Of a stretch of 31,334 nucleotides of DNA, positions 15,499 through 22,664 are shown one piece after another. Position 1 is the stretch's first letter; each line of letters begins with the position of its first letter. Both the position numbers and the translations under genes were made by a program. Source of the stretch: Abiotrophia defectiva_A (GTDB lineage Bacteria; Bacillota; Bacilli; Lactobacillales; Aerococcaceae). Below the pieces are notes generated by a model. It did not search any database and was not told the DNA's origin. It worked only from the letters and a program-made list of their open reading frames with translations. Location: assembly GCA_963546405.1 (NCBI GenBank), contig CAUUNL010000012.1, forward strand, positions 1 through 31,334. The letters are read 5' to 3'.

Positions 15499-17213
15499 CA
15501 CAAGGTCAAGTAATGAAACGCCTACTTAAAGGCTTGGCTAGTCGACCATGGCTCATGATGCTAGCCTTGCTGTCTACCTTAATCCAGGCCGGTCTCGTCC
15601 TCTATCTACCCGTCCTGATAGGTCGGGCCATTGACTGGATTGGGACAGGGCAGCCGCAAGTCCTGCAAGATTTGCTGGTCCAAATGCTAGTGCTTATTGC
15701 CCTAACCATTGCCTTCCAGTGGCTCAATCCTTGGCTCTACAATCAACTGGTCTATGGCCATATGGCAGGGCTAAGACAGAAGGTCATGGCCCAACTTCAG
15801 GTAAGTCCGGTGCCTGCCCTTGATGGCTTTGGCCTGGGAGACTTGGTCAGCCGTCTGACTAATGACTTGGAGCAATTAACGGATGGCCTCATGATGCTCT
15901 TCACCCAACTCATGAGTGGCCTCTTCACGATTGGTGTGACCCTCTATCTCATGGCGGGTATGGACCTGGTCCTCTTTGGCCTGGTAGTCATTCTGACCCC
16001 AGTCTCCCTCTTCATTGCCCGTTTTATCGCCAAGCAAAGCTATCACCGCTATCGGGCTCAAGCCCAGACCCGGAGCGATCAGGCACAATGGGTAGAAGAG
16101 ACCATCCGCCAAATGACCTTGCTGCAGGAACTAGATGCCCAGGAATTCCTAGCTGACGAGTTCCAGAACTTGAACCAGGCCTATAGCCAGGCAAGCTTGG
16201 GGGCGACCTTCTATTCTTCAACGGTCAATCCGATGACCCGCTTCGTCAATGCCTTGATTTATGCCCTCTTAATTGGGGTGGGGGCTAGTCGGGTAGTGGG
16301 CGGCCAGTTTACGGTAGGGGAATTGGTGACTTTTCTGGCCTATGCCACCCAGTACACCAAACCCTTCAATGATATCTCCTCCGTCTTATCGGAACTTCAG
16401 GGTGCCATTGCTTGTGCCGAACGTCTCTACCAAATTCTGGATTTACCAAGCTTGGTTGAAAGTGCCACGCTTGACCTAGCAGGAGACCAAGTTCAAGGTG
16501 CGGTTGACTTTGTCGACATGGCCTTCTCCTATGACCCAGTCCAACCCCTGATTCAAGACTTCAATCTGCATGTGCCATCTGGCAGTATGGTGGCCGTAGT
16601 GGGGCCAACTGGTGCCGGTAAATCTACCATGATTAACCTGCTCATGCGCTATTATGAGCCAAGCTCTGGGGCCATTGAGCTAGATGGCCACGATATTGCA
16701 ACCTATAGACGGCAATCTTGGCGCGATCAACTAGGCTTGGTGCCCCAGGAAACCTGGCTTTTCACCGGGACGGTCCATGAAAATATTGCCTTTGGTCGAC
16801 CTGAGGCCAGTCGCCAGGAAGTTATCGCTGCGGCTAAGGCTGCCAAGGCCCATCACTTTATTGAACTCCTGCCCCAGGGTTATGACACCATCCTGTCAGG
16901 TCAGGCTGGGGGTCTGTCGCAAGGGCAGGCCCAGCTACTGGCCTTGGCTCGGATTTTCATTAAGCCACCTAAGATTTTATTGCTAGATGAGGCGACTTCT
17001 TCCATTGATGCTTATACCGAGCTCAAGGTCCAGGAGGCCTTCAACCAGCTCATGGCTGGCCGGACCAGTTTTGTCATTGCCCATCGTTTGGCGACTATTC
17101 GCAGTGCGGACCTGATTATTGTCATGAATCATGGGGCCATTGTAGAGCAAGGGACTCACGACCAACTCATGGCCAAGCGCCAACTTTACTACCAAATGCA
17201 GGAAGAAGTCTAA
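15495..17213 (+). CDS. Heterodimeric ABC exporter subunit, catalytic half (LmrD/BmrD-like)
   Basis: A 572-aa half-transporter with an N-terminal six-helix domain and a C-terminal ATPase domain. Walker A is VGPTGAGKSTM, Walker B is ILLLDEATSSID with the catalytic Glu499, and the H-loop is IAHRL with His530. Its signature is degenerate: LSQGQ at 474-478 instead of LSGGQ. This is the exact complement of the upstream subunit, so the dimer would have one competent site (this Walker A/B with the partner's SGGQ) and one degenerate site. It is the third gene of the mutY operon and overlaps its predecessor by 4 bp. No clear hairpin was seen directly after it. Confidence 0.93.
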   Translation: MTQGQVMKRLLKGLASRPWLMMLALLSTLIQAGLVLYLPVLIGRAIDWIGTGQPQVLQDLLVQMLVLIALTIAFQWLNPWLYNQLVYGHMAGLRQKVMAQLQVSPVPALDGFGLGDLVSRLTNDLEQLTDGLMMLFTQLMSGLFTIGVTLYLMAGMDLVLFGLVVILTPVSLFIARFIAKQSYHRYRAQAQTRSDQAQWVEETIRQMTLLQELDAQEFLADEFQNLNQAYSQASLGATFYSSTVNPMTRFVNALIYALLIGVGASRVVGGQFTVGELVTFLAYATQYTKPFNDISSVLSELQGAIACAERLYQILDLPSLVESATLDLAGDQVQGAVDFVDMAFSYDPVQPLIQDFNLHVPSGSMVAVVGPTGAGKSTMINLLMRYYEPSSGAIELDGHDIATYRRQSWRDQLGLVPQETWLFTGTVHENIAFGRPEASRQEVIAAAKAAKAHHFIELLPQGYDTILSGQAGGLSQGQAQLLALARIFIKPPKILLLDEATSSIDAYTELKVQEAFNQLMAGRTSFVIAHRLATIRSADLIIVMNHGAIVEQGTHDQLMAKRQLYYQMQEEV

Positions 17214-17250
17214 GACTTTTCAGAAAAATTTGCTAAGTCCGCATAAAGCC

Positions 17251-17280
17251 TTAGCATAATAGGTGAAATTGTGCTATAAT
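17251..17280 (+). promoter_or_regulatory. ntdP promoter
   Basis: TTAGCA (17251-17256), an 18-bp spacer and TATAAT (17275-17280) preceded by TGC (extended -10). Confidence 0.7.
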
Positions 17281-17342
17281 AGCGAAGTATTGGTTAACGG
17301 TCGAAGTACCGGTTCAATTTGGAACGGAAAGTAGGTTCAGTG

Positions 17343-17894
17343 ATGAAACAACCCAAGGAAGGCGAGTTCATCACGATTAAAAGTTATAAGCATGATGGGT
17401 CTTTGCATCGGACCTGGCGCGATACTATGGTATTGAAGACCAGCGATCAATCCATCATTGGGTGTAACGATCATACTTTAGTAACGGAATCGGACGGTCG
17501 TCGCTGGGTAACCCGGGAAGCAGCCTTGCTCTATTATCACCAGCATTTCTGGTTTAATATTGTAGCCATGATTCGCAAACGCGGCGTTACTTATTACTGT
17601 AACTTGGCTTCTCCTTATCTGATTGATAATGAGGCGCTCAAGTATATCGACTATGATTTAGATATTAAGGTATTTCCTGATGGGGAAAAGCGGCTGCTGG
17701 ACTTGGATGAGTACGAGCTCCACAGCAAGCGATACCGCTATCCGGAAGAAATCGATCGTATCCTCAAATATAATATCCAAGAACTGGTCCGCTGGATCGA
17801 AGAGAAGAAAGGTCCCTTCGCACCAGAATTCGTGGATATCTGGTATGAGCGGTATTGTCAACTGACTCATCGACGTAAATCTAAGCATAACTGA
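17343..17894 (+). CDS. Nucleoside tri-/diphosphate phosphatase NtdP (DUF402, YgaC/SA1684-like)
   Basis: A 183-aa protein matching the DUF402 family of Firmicutes along its whole length: PKEGEFITIKSYKHDGSLHR, IIGCNDHTLVTESDGRRWVT, NIVAMIRKRGVTYYCNLASP, ALKYIDYDLDIKVFPDG and KKGPFAPEFVDIWYERY. The characterised S. aureus relative hydrolyses nucleoside tri- and diphosphates, using Asp residues of the YIDYDLDIKV block with a divalent metal. The ATG at 17343 was chosen over a TTG at 17319; the ribosome site is weak (AAGTAGG). It is monocistronic with its own promoter and terminator. A housekeeping phosphatase role is inferred. Confidence 0.9.
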   Translation: MKQPKEGEFITIKSYKHDGSLHRTWRDTMVLKTSDQSIIGCNDHTLVTESDGRRWVTREAALLYYHQHFWFNIVAMIRKRGVTYYCNLASPYLIDNEALKYIDYDLDIKVFPDGEKRLLDLDEYELHSKRYRYPEEIDRILKYNIQELVRWIEEKKGPFAPEFVDIWYERYCQLTHRRKSKHN

Positions 17895-17918
17895 TTAATC
17901 GTGATGCCAATTGATTAA

Positions 17919-17954
17919 AGAAGAGGCTGGGAAAACTCCCAGCCTCTTCTTTTG
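17919..17954 (+). terminator. ntdP terminator
   Basis: A perfect 14-bp stem, AGAAGAGGCTGGGA (17919-17932) with TCCCAGCCTCTTCT (17937-17950), followed by TTTT. Confidence 0.92.
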
Positions 17955-18285
17955 TTAGGTCCTCAGCCCCAAATCTTTCAGATTTGGGGGCGGGCATTTA
18001 GCTGTGCTAGCCTGTGAACTTACTAGCCTTGCCTATTTATAGGTTACACCTATAAATAGGGTTTGAGCACGACTTTTTTACGGGGGAATTTGGCTGAATT
18101 TCACATAGTCGGGCCAATTTCACAAGAACGTTCGTGTTTTCGACGGGAAAGCTTGATTTAACGGGATTTTGCATGGAGTCCTTATGAAAATGCCCTTATA
18201 TAACAAATGTATATTTGCCTATAAATTTTGTCAGTCTCAGCTTTTAAGGACACTCAAGCCCGGTCTAATCAGGAGTTAAGAATTT
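17955..18285. other. Unexplained hairpin-rich intergenic spacer upstream of glmS
   Basis: About 330 bp with no credible reading frame on either strand. It holds two perfect short-loop hairpins: CCCCAAATCT/AGATTTGGGG (17967-17989, 10-bp stem, 3-nt loop) and CCTATTTATAGGT/ACCTATAAATAGG (18032-18060, 13-bp stem, 3-nt loop). The second is bracketed by GTGCT (18004-18008) and AGCAC (18066-18070), followed by GAC and six T. Further right, AATTTCACA occurs at 18097 and again at 18116, and ACGGGA at 18143 and 18161. Options are a small RNA with its own terminator, a decayed or non-autonomous mobile element, or a regulatory region. I cannot assign it to a family. Confidence 0.5.
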
Positions 18286-18314
18286 TTGACATTACAAATA
18301 GATTATAGTAAAGT
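18286..18314 (+). promoter_or_regulatory. glmS promoter
   Basis: Consensus TTGACA (18286-18291), 17 bp, then TAAAGT (18309-18314), about 50 bp before the ribozyme. Confidence 0.7.
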
Positions 18315-18365
18315 ATAAGGAGCTTTTAGAGAATTCAAAGTCAAGGAGGATAGTTGTAGACTAAT

Positions 18366-18512
18366 GGATAGCGCCAGCCCTTCACATGAGAAGGGGACGA
18401 GGAGCGGGTTTATCGAATTTTCGGCGGATGACCCGGGGCCGTGCAGTCCACAAGAGAGAGCATAAAACTGGGGATGCAAATCCCAGGACAGAGGCTCTGT
18501 CTATGCACCTAA
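18366..18512 (+). ncRNA. glmS ribozyme: glmS ribozyme (glucosamine-6-phosphate-activated)
   Basis: Class-defining segments are present in order: the cleavage region ATAGCGCCAG (predicted cut between A18370 and G18371), GACGAGGAG, and TTTATCGAATTTTCGGCGGA, then GCCGTGCAG. The 3' part folds as a long stem: GCATA with TATGC enclosing CTGGG/CCCAG and GACAGAG/CTCTGTC. It lies just upstream of the glmS ribosome site. In the known mechanism glucosamine-6-phosphate acts as cofactor for self-cleavage and the cut mRNA is degraded, giving feedback control of GlmS. Confidence 0.96.
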
Positions 18513-18552
18513 AAGCAACTTAATTTATGATAATAAAGGAGTTGTTACCCCT

Positions 18553-20358
18553 ATGTGTGGAGTAGTAGGAATGATCGGCGCGGGCAAGGTTCAAGAAACC
18601 TTGATTACCGGCCTAGAAAAATTAGAGTATCGTGGTTATGATTCAGCAGGTATCTTTGTGCGCAACAATGAGACCGTGGGCTTCTTCAAGGAAGTAGGGC
18701 GCATTGCTCAACTCAAGGAAATTGTGGATTTTGATTTACCTGCCACTGTTGGGATTGGCCACACCCGTTGGGCGACCCACGGGCCAGCTACCCAATACAA
18801 TGCTCACCCACATTTATCCGCTAGCGGCCGTTTTGCCTTGGTGCACAATGGTGTGATTGAGAACTTTGCTGACCTTAAGGCTAACTATCTGCAAGACGTC
18901 GACTTCAAGTCTGATACGGATACAGAAGTTGTAGTTCAATTGATCGAGCACTTTGCCTTAAAAGATGGCTTGTCAGGTAAGGAAGCCTTCAAGAAGGCCC
19001 TGAGCTTGATTCATGGTTCTTACGCCTTCGGTTTAATCGATAGCGAGACCCCAGATACCCTCTATGCAGCTAAGAATAAATCACCGCTCTTAGTAGGCTT
19101 AGGCCAAGGCTACAACCTGATTGCGTCAGATGCCATGGCAACCATTCACTTAACTTCTGACTACCTAGAGATCAAGGACAAGGAATTCGTAACCTTGACC
19201 CCATCTGCTGTGACCATTGAAACCTATGCAGGTCAAGTGGTAGAACGTGCTGCCTTCAAAGCAGAATTAGACGCGGCAGATTTAGAGAAGGGCGCTTACC
19301 CTTACTACATGATCAAAGAAATCGACGAGCAACCAACTGTTATGCGTCGTCTGATCCAAGAATACCAAGGCGACAAGGACCACTTCCATGTATCTGAAGA
19401 CCTTTTGGCTGCCTTAACAGAAGCGGATCGCCTCTATGTGGTGGCCTGCGGGACTAGTTACCATGCAGGTTGGGTCGGCAAGAACTTGATTGAGAAGATG
19501 GCTGGCAAACCAGTCGATGTCCTCTTGGCCAGCGAATTTGCCTATGACCTGCCAATCTTTAGCAGCAAACCACTCTTTATCTTCTTGACCCAGTCTGGGG
19601 AAACGGCTGATAGCCGTCAGGCCTTAGTTCGTGTCAATGAGTTAGGTTACCCATCCTTGACCATTACCAACGTGAAGGGCTCTACCTTATCTCGTGAAGC
19701 AAGCCATACCCTCTTGCTGCACGCAGGGCCGGAAATCGCGGTGGCCTCTACCAAGGCTTATACTGCTCAAATCGCAGTTATGGCTATCTTGGCAGACTGC
19801 CTAGCCCGCCACTTAGGTAAGGAAACAGACTTCGACATGGCTCATGAGCTAAGCTTAGTGGCTAGCGCCATGGAATCTATCTTGGCGGAGAAAGACCAGC
19901 TTGAAGCATGGTGTAACGCTAACTTGATGGAACCTCGCAATGCATTCTATATCGGCCGTCTCTTGGACTACTATGTGTCCATGGAAGCTGCCCTCAAGCT
20001 CAAGGAAATTACCTATATTCAGACCGAAGCCTTTGCAGCGGGTGAATTGAAGCATGGGACCATTGCCTTGATTGAGGAAGGGACGCCTGTCTTAGCCCTG
20101 ATTAGCGACCCAAGCGTAGCCGCTCATACTCGCGGTAACGTGGAAGAAGTTAAGGCGCGTGGCGCCCAAGCCGTTGTGATTGCAAGCCAAGAAGTAGCCA
20201 AGGAAGACGACTTCTTCGTGGTACCAAATGTAACCAAATTATTGAGCCCACTGGCTATGGTGGTCGTGACTCAATTAATTGCTTACTATACTGCCCTAGG
20301 CCGCGGCCTAGACGTGGACAAACCACGTAACTTGGCTAAGTCCGTTACAGTTGAATAA
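18553..20358 (+). CDS. glmS: Glutamine--fructose-6-phosphate aminotransferase (isomerizing)
   Basis: A 601-aa enzyme making glucosamine-6-phosphate from fructose-6-phosphate and glutamine, the first step toward UDP-GlcNAc for peptidoglycan. The N-terminus MCGVVGMIG supplies the nucleophile Cys2 after Met removal, followed by the glutaminase domain with HTRWATHG and HNGVIENF. Two SIS sugar-phosphate domains follow (ACGTSYHAGWVGK; TQSGETADSRQAL; AVASTKAYTAQ), and the conserved end KPRNLAKSVTVE carries the sugar-binding and gating residues. Length is standard. AAAGGAG lies 11 nt before the ATG. Expression is governed by the ribozyme upstream. Confidence 0.98.
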   Translation: MCGVVGMIGAGKVQETLITGLEKLEYRGYDSAGIFVRNNETVGFFKEVGRIAQLKEIVDFDLPATVGIGHTRWATHGPATQYNAHPHLSASGRFALVHNGVIENFADLKANYLQDVDFKSDTDTEVVVQLIEHFALKDGLSGKEAFKKALSLIHGSYAFGLIDSETPDTLYAAKNKSPLLVGLGQGYNLIASDAMATIHLTSDYLEIKDKEFVTLTPSAVTIETYAGQVVERAAFKAELDAADLEKGAYPYYMIKEIDEQPTVMRRLIQEYQGDKDHFHVSEDLLAALTEADRLYVVACGTSYHAGWVGKNLIEKMAGKPVDVLLASEFAYDLPIFSSKPLFIFLTQSGETADSRQALVRVNELGYPSLTITNVKGSTLSREASHTLLLHAGPEIAVASTKAYTAQIAVMAILADCLARHLGKETDFDMAHELSLVASAMESILAEKDQLEAWCNANLMEPRNAFYIGRLLDYYVSMEAALKLKEITYIQTEAFAAGELKHGTIALIEEGTPVLALISDPSVAAHTRGNVEEVKARGAQAVVIASQEVAKEDDFFVVPNVTKLLSPLAMVVVTQLIAYYTALGRGLDVDKPRNLAKSVTVE

Positions 20359-20364
20359 GAGATT

Positions 20365-20395
20365 AAAGGTTGGGATTGTCGTCCCAACCTTTTTC
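20365..20395 (+). terminator. glmS terminator
   Basis: AAAGGTTGGGA pairs with TCCCAACCTTT around TTGTCG, followed by more T. Confidence 0.9.
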
Positions 20396-20421
20396 TAATG
20401 ATGGGTAAAATGAGTGGCCTA

Positions 20422-20450
20422 TTGACAGGCAAGGTAGGGAGGTGTACACT
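20422..20450 (+). promoter_or_regulatory. Promoter for the 20693 gene or a leader RNA
   Basis: Consensus TTGACA (20422-20427), exactly 17 bp, then TACACT (20445-20450). It lies about 240 bp before the next start codon. Confidence 0.65.
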
Positions 20451-20692
20451 ATTTGCAAGCACTTACATGAAATTATAGACAGGTGGTAAAAAGAGCCTAG
20501 CCCTAGATTAAGAAATAGCTGAATATTTGAAAGAAGAGAGCGTGAAAGTAAGCCAGTGAGAGAACTTGATATGACTCGTCTAGTAGGATGCCTTGCCTGT
20601 TAAAGACTCTATGTTGGTGCCTAATCGTCCTTTTAGCCAATGTCAGTCAATCTTGAGGAGAGACTGATACACAGAATGTGGAGGTGTCCGAG
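20451..20692 (+). other. Long leader of unknown function before a small secreted protein
   Basis: About 240 bp without a convincing gene: only 10- and 18-codon ATG frames from 20569 and 20610 in the stretch examined, neither with a good ribosome site. An exact 10-bp inverted repeat, ACAGGCAAGG (20425-20434) with CCTTGCCTGT (20591-20600), could close a structure of about 176 nt if transcription began further upstream. CTTAC and GTAAG may pair inside it. It does not match the T-box, glmS, SAM, TPP, lysine or purine motifs that I know. Confidence 0.4.
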
Positions 20693-21199
20693 ATGAAAGC
20701 ATTCAAACAATTTCTCATTCCTTTTCTAGCTATTTTACTTAGCTTGGTCACTTGGACTTCGGCGGCAGCCAGTCCGCGCCAAGTGGTCTTCCGCAATGAT
20801 AGGGCCGACAGCAGTCTAGTAGCCATTGAAATTAAGGACACGACGGTCCGCCTCTACCTGCCAGAGACCTATCGCTTTAACCGCGACAGTCAGACCGACC
20901 AAGTGCTAGATGATTTTTACCAGCTGACCCAGAATCCCCAAGGGGCTTCCTTGGCGGATCCAAGTAAGAAGCAGGAGGCCAGCCAGGCAAGTCTGGACTA
21001 TATCGAGCATAGTGACCAAAATCAAGACATCACACCGCGTTACTTTGAGTTTAAGAATGTGGAAATAGTAGAAGAGCCATCTTCTATTAAGGTCCTATAT
21101 AATAAGAGCACGGTCACGCGCCTAGTGGCTCAAATTCTGACCGGCAAGGCCCTAGATTTACAGGGCAACCAATTTTCTATTCAAGAAGCCAAGCCATAA
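20693..21199 (+). CDS. Small secreted hypothetical protein
   Basis: The ATG at 20693 was chosen because GGAGGTG lies 7 nt upstream (168 aa); a GTG at 20678 would precede that site. Residues 1-30 form a signal peptide: MKAFKQ, a hydrophobic core FLIPFLAILLSLVTW, and an Ala-rich cleavage region TSAAAS. The mature part is about 140 residues, hydrophilic, with a central Gln/Ser-rich loop and two strand-rich ends (SLVAIEIKDTTVRLYLP and YFEFKNVEIVEE). There is no Cys, lipobox or LPxTG, so it is probably released. I do not recognise the family. It ends in its own terminator. Confidence 0.75.
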   Translation: MKAFKQFLIPFLAILLSLVTWTSAAASPRQVVFRNDRADSSLVAIEIKDTTVRLYLPETYRFNRDSQTDQVLDDFYQLTQNPQGASLADPSKKQEASQASLDYIEHSDQNQDITPRYFEFKNVEIVEEPSSIKVLYNKSTVTRLVAQILTGKALDLQGNQFSIQEAKP

Positions 21200-21206
21200 G
21201 ACCATT

Positions 21207-21248
21207 GCCGACTACTCAGCAGTTACTTGCCAAAGTAGTCGGCTTTTT
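21207..21248 (+). terminator. Terminator of the secreted protein gene
   Basis: GCCGACTACT (21207-21216) pairs with AGTAGTCGGC (21234-21243), followed by five T. Confidence 0.9.
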
Positions 21249-21250
21249 CA

Positions 21251-21278
21251 TTGCTATTTCATAAGGCTATGCTATAAT
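21251..21278 (+). promoter_or_regulatory. Promoter of the 21314 gene
   Basis: TTGCTA (21251-21256), a 16-bp spacer and TATAAT (21273-21278) with extended -10 TGC. Confidence 0.65.
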
Positions 21279-21313
21279 AAGATTATGGAAACGCTTAACA
21301 AGGAGGTTCTTAT

Positions 21314-21778
21314 ATGGAAAAAGTTGTGTACACGAACTATTGGGTAGACCGCTATACAGATGCCCGCAAGGAGCATGGTTCCTACCCGACAGAGGAAGAA
21401 GCCCTCAATGCTATTTACACCTGGTGGCGCATCCACAAGGAACACCATCGGGACGTCAAGGAGACGCGGACTAATACCGGGGCCTTGGAAATCACCTATG
21501 ATGATGACCGTTATGTCTACCGGATTGAAAAACGCAAATTCCAAGGCAATTTGCCAAGTCGTAGCTATCAACTCTGGACCCAAGGACAAATTGACGCCCA
21601 ACGTCAACAACTGCAACTGTCCGATGACGAGTTCCTCTTCGACGAGTTGGCTGAGCCTTACCGCGACCGTCTCATTGAAGTGATGGCTGATGCCAGCAAG
21701 GTACGCAACTTCTGCTATACCCAAGATGGTCGCCTAGTGGTGAAACTGTCTGACCTTAAGGCAGCCCGTCAACGTTAA
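21314..21778 (+). CDS. Small cytosolic hypothetical protein
   Basis: A 154-aa soluble protein, strongly charged and rich in aromatics, with a clear ribosome site (AAGGAGG, 8 nt spacing) and its own promoter and terminator, so it is likely a real gene. The N-terminal part, YTNYWVDRYTDARKEHGSYP, then an Ala/Trp helix (EEEALNAIYTWWRIH) and a strand pair (ALEITYDDDRYVYRIEKRKF) suggest a compact alpha/beta domain. The C-terminal half is helical and ends in KLSDLKAARQR. I do not recognise the family and see no catalytic motif. Confidence 0.75.
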   Translation: MEKVVYTNYWVDRYTDARKEHGSYPTEEEALNAIYTWWRIHKEHHRDVKETRTNTGALEITYDDDRYVYRIEKRKFQGNLPSRSYQLWTQGQIDAQRQQLQLSDDEFLFDELAEPYRDRLIEVMADASKVRNFCYTQDGRLVVKLSDLKAARQR

Positions 21779-21793
21779 AAACAATAAAATAAG

Positions 21794-21834
21794 CCCCTCA
21801 AGCCATTTGGAATCCTGGCTTCAGGGGTCTCTTT
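21794..21834. terminator. Bidirectional terminator
   Basis: CCCCTCAAGCCA (21794-21805) and TGGCTTCAGGGG (21816-21827) pair with one mismatch; TCTCTTTT follows on the + strand and TTATTTTATTG on the minus strand. It serves the convergent 21314 gene and yggS. Confidence 0.8.
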
Positions 21835-21848
21835 TCTTGATAGAATAC

Positions 21849-22535
21849 TTAATAGCCTTCAGGCGCGAAGAGGGCACTGCCTACACGCAGGAAGCTAGCA
21901 CCTTCCTCGGTAGCGATGGTATAGTCTTGGCTCATGCCCATGCTGAGCTCTGTGCAAGGAGCGTGAGGATAGCCGGCTTCTTGGACTAGGAGTTGAAGAT
22001 GCTTGAGGGTCTTGAAGAAGAAGTGGAGTTCGCCTTCTAGGGCATCGGCTGGCGCCATGGTCATGAGACCCACGATTTCAATCTTATCGTAAGGGGCCAG
22101 TTGCTCAATGGCCGCAAAGACTTGCTCGGGCTCATAGCCTGTCTTGCTCTCTTCGCCCGATACATTGACCTGGAGGAAGCACTTGATGGGGTGGTCGGCC
22201 CGCTTTTGAATTTCCTTGGCTAAGTCAAAGCGGTCTAGGGCATGGAGATAGTCAATTTGATTGATGAACTCCTTGACCTGACGGGTTTGGACCCGGCCGA
22301 TGAAGTGCCAGACAATGTCAGGAGCAGTTTGGGCTAGGGCGGCCTGCTTTTCTAAGAGGGCAGGGTAGCGGTTTTCGCCAAAATGTCGTTGGCCCAAATC
22401 ATAGAGAGCTTGAATCTGGTCGGCATCAACCGTTTTGCTGACAGCAACTAGCTGCGGTTGACTACCTTCTGGGCTATGTTTTTGGATACGGTCTAAGACC
22501 GCCTGATAGCGATCCTGGATGAGCTTCTGAGTCAT
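21849..22535 (-). CDS. yggS: YggS family PLP-binding protein (PLP homeostasis)
   Basis: A 228-aa single-domain TIM-barrel protein of the PLPBP family. Lys34 in VAVSKTVDADQI is the expected pyridoxal 5'-phosphate Schiff-base residue. FGENRYPALLEK, WHFIGRVQTRQVK, CFLQVNVSGEESKTGYEPE, GLMTMAP, LSMGMSQDYTIA and FLRVGSALF are all family blocks. No enzymatic activity is established; the family keeps PLP and amino acid pools balanced. In many Firmicutes it lies in the division cluster with sepF and ylmG, but here it stands alone, divergent from mvaA. TAGGAGGA precedes the ATG. Confidence 0.95.
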   Translation of the reverse strand: MTQKLIQDRYQAVLDRIQKHSPEGSQPQLVAVSKTVDADQIQALYDLGQRHFGENRYPALLEKQAALAQTAPDIVWHFIGRVQTRQVKEFINQIDYLHALDRFDLAKEIQKRADHPIKCFLQVNVSGEESKTGYEPEQVFAAIEQLAPYDKIEIVGLMTMAPADALEGELHFFFKTLKHLQLLVQEAGYPHAPCTELSMGMSQDYTIATEEGASFLRVGSALFAPEGY

Positions 22536-22562
22536 GGAATATTCCTCCTACTTAATGGCTGT

Positions 22563-22591
22563 AGTATAGCACGGTCGCTGACTTTTTGCAA
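22563..22591 (-). promoter_or_regulatory. yggS promoter
   Basis: On the minus strand, TTGCAA (22591-22586), 17 bp, TATACT (22568-22563) with extended -10 TGC. Confidence 0.75.
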
Positions 22592-22593
22592 AA

Positions 22594-22620
22594 GTCCCGC
22601 GTTCCCAAGTAGCGCGGGAC
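22594..22620. promoter_or_regulatory. Perfect inverted repeat between divergent promoters
   Basis: GTCCCGCG (22594-22601), 11 nt, CGCGGGAC (22613-22620). It directly abuts the yggS -35 on one side and covers the -35 region of the mvaA promoter on the other. It could be an operator for an unknown regulator or a hairpin; no T-run follows on either strand, so it is not a usual terminator. Confidence 0.6.
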
Positions 22621-22621
22621 A

Positions 22622-22630
22622 TGCTATACT
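22622..22630 (+). promoter_or_regulatory. mvaA extended -10 box
   Basis: TGCTATACT: an extended -10, identical to the nine bases of the yggS promoter on the other strand. No good -35 is present, since the palindrome occupies that place. Confidence 0.6.
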
Positions 22631-22664
22631 AAGGAGGTAGAATATGTCTTGAGGAGGATCTAAG

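Noticed and set aside
17955..18285. Remnant of a known insertion sequence
   Set aside because: No transposase fragment, terminal inverted repeat pair or target-site duplication could be recognised; left as unexplained.
20569..20668. Two very short ATG frames in the long leader (10 and 18 codons)
   Set aside because: No convincing ribosome sites and no recognisable peptide character; noted only as possible leader peptides.
22594..22620. Hairpin read as a terminator between yggS and mvaA
   Set aside because: The genes are divergent and no T-run follows on either strand; an operator role is more likely.
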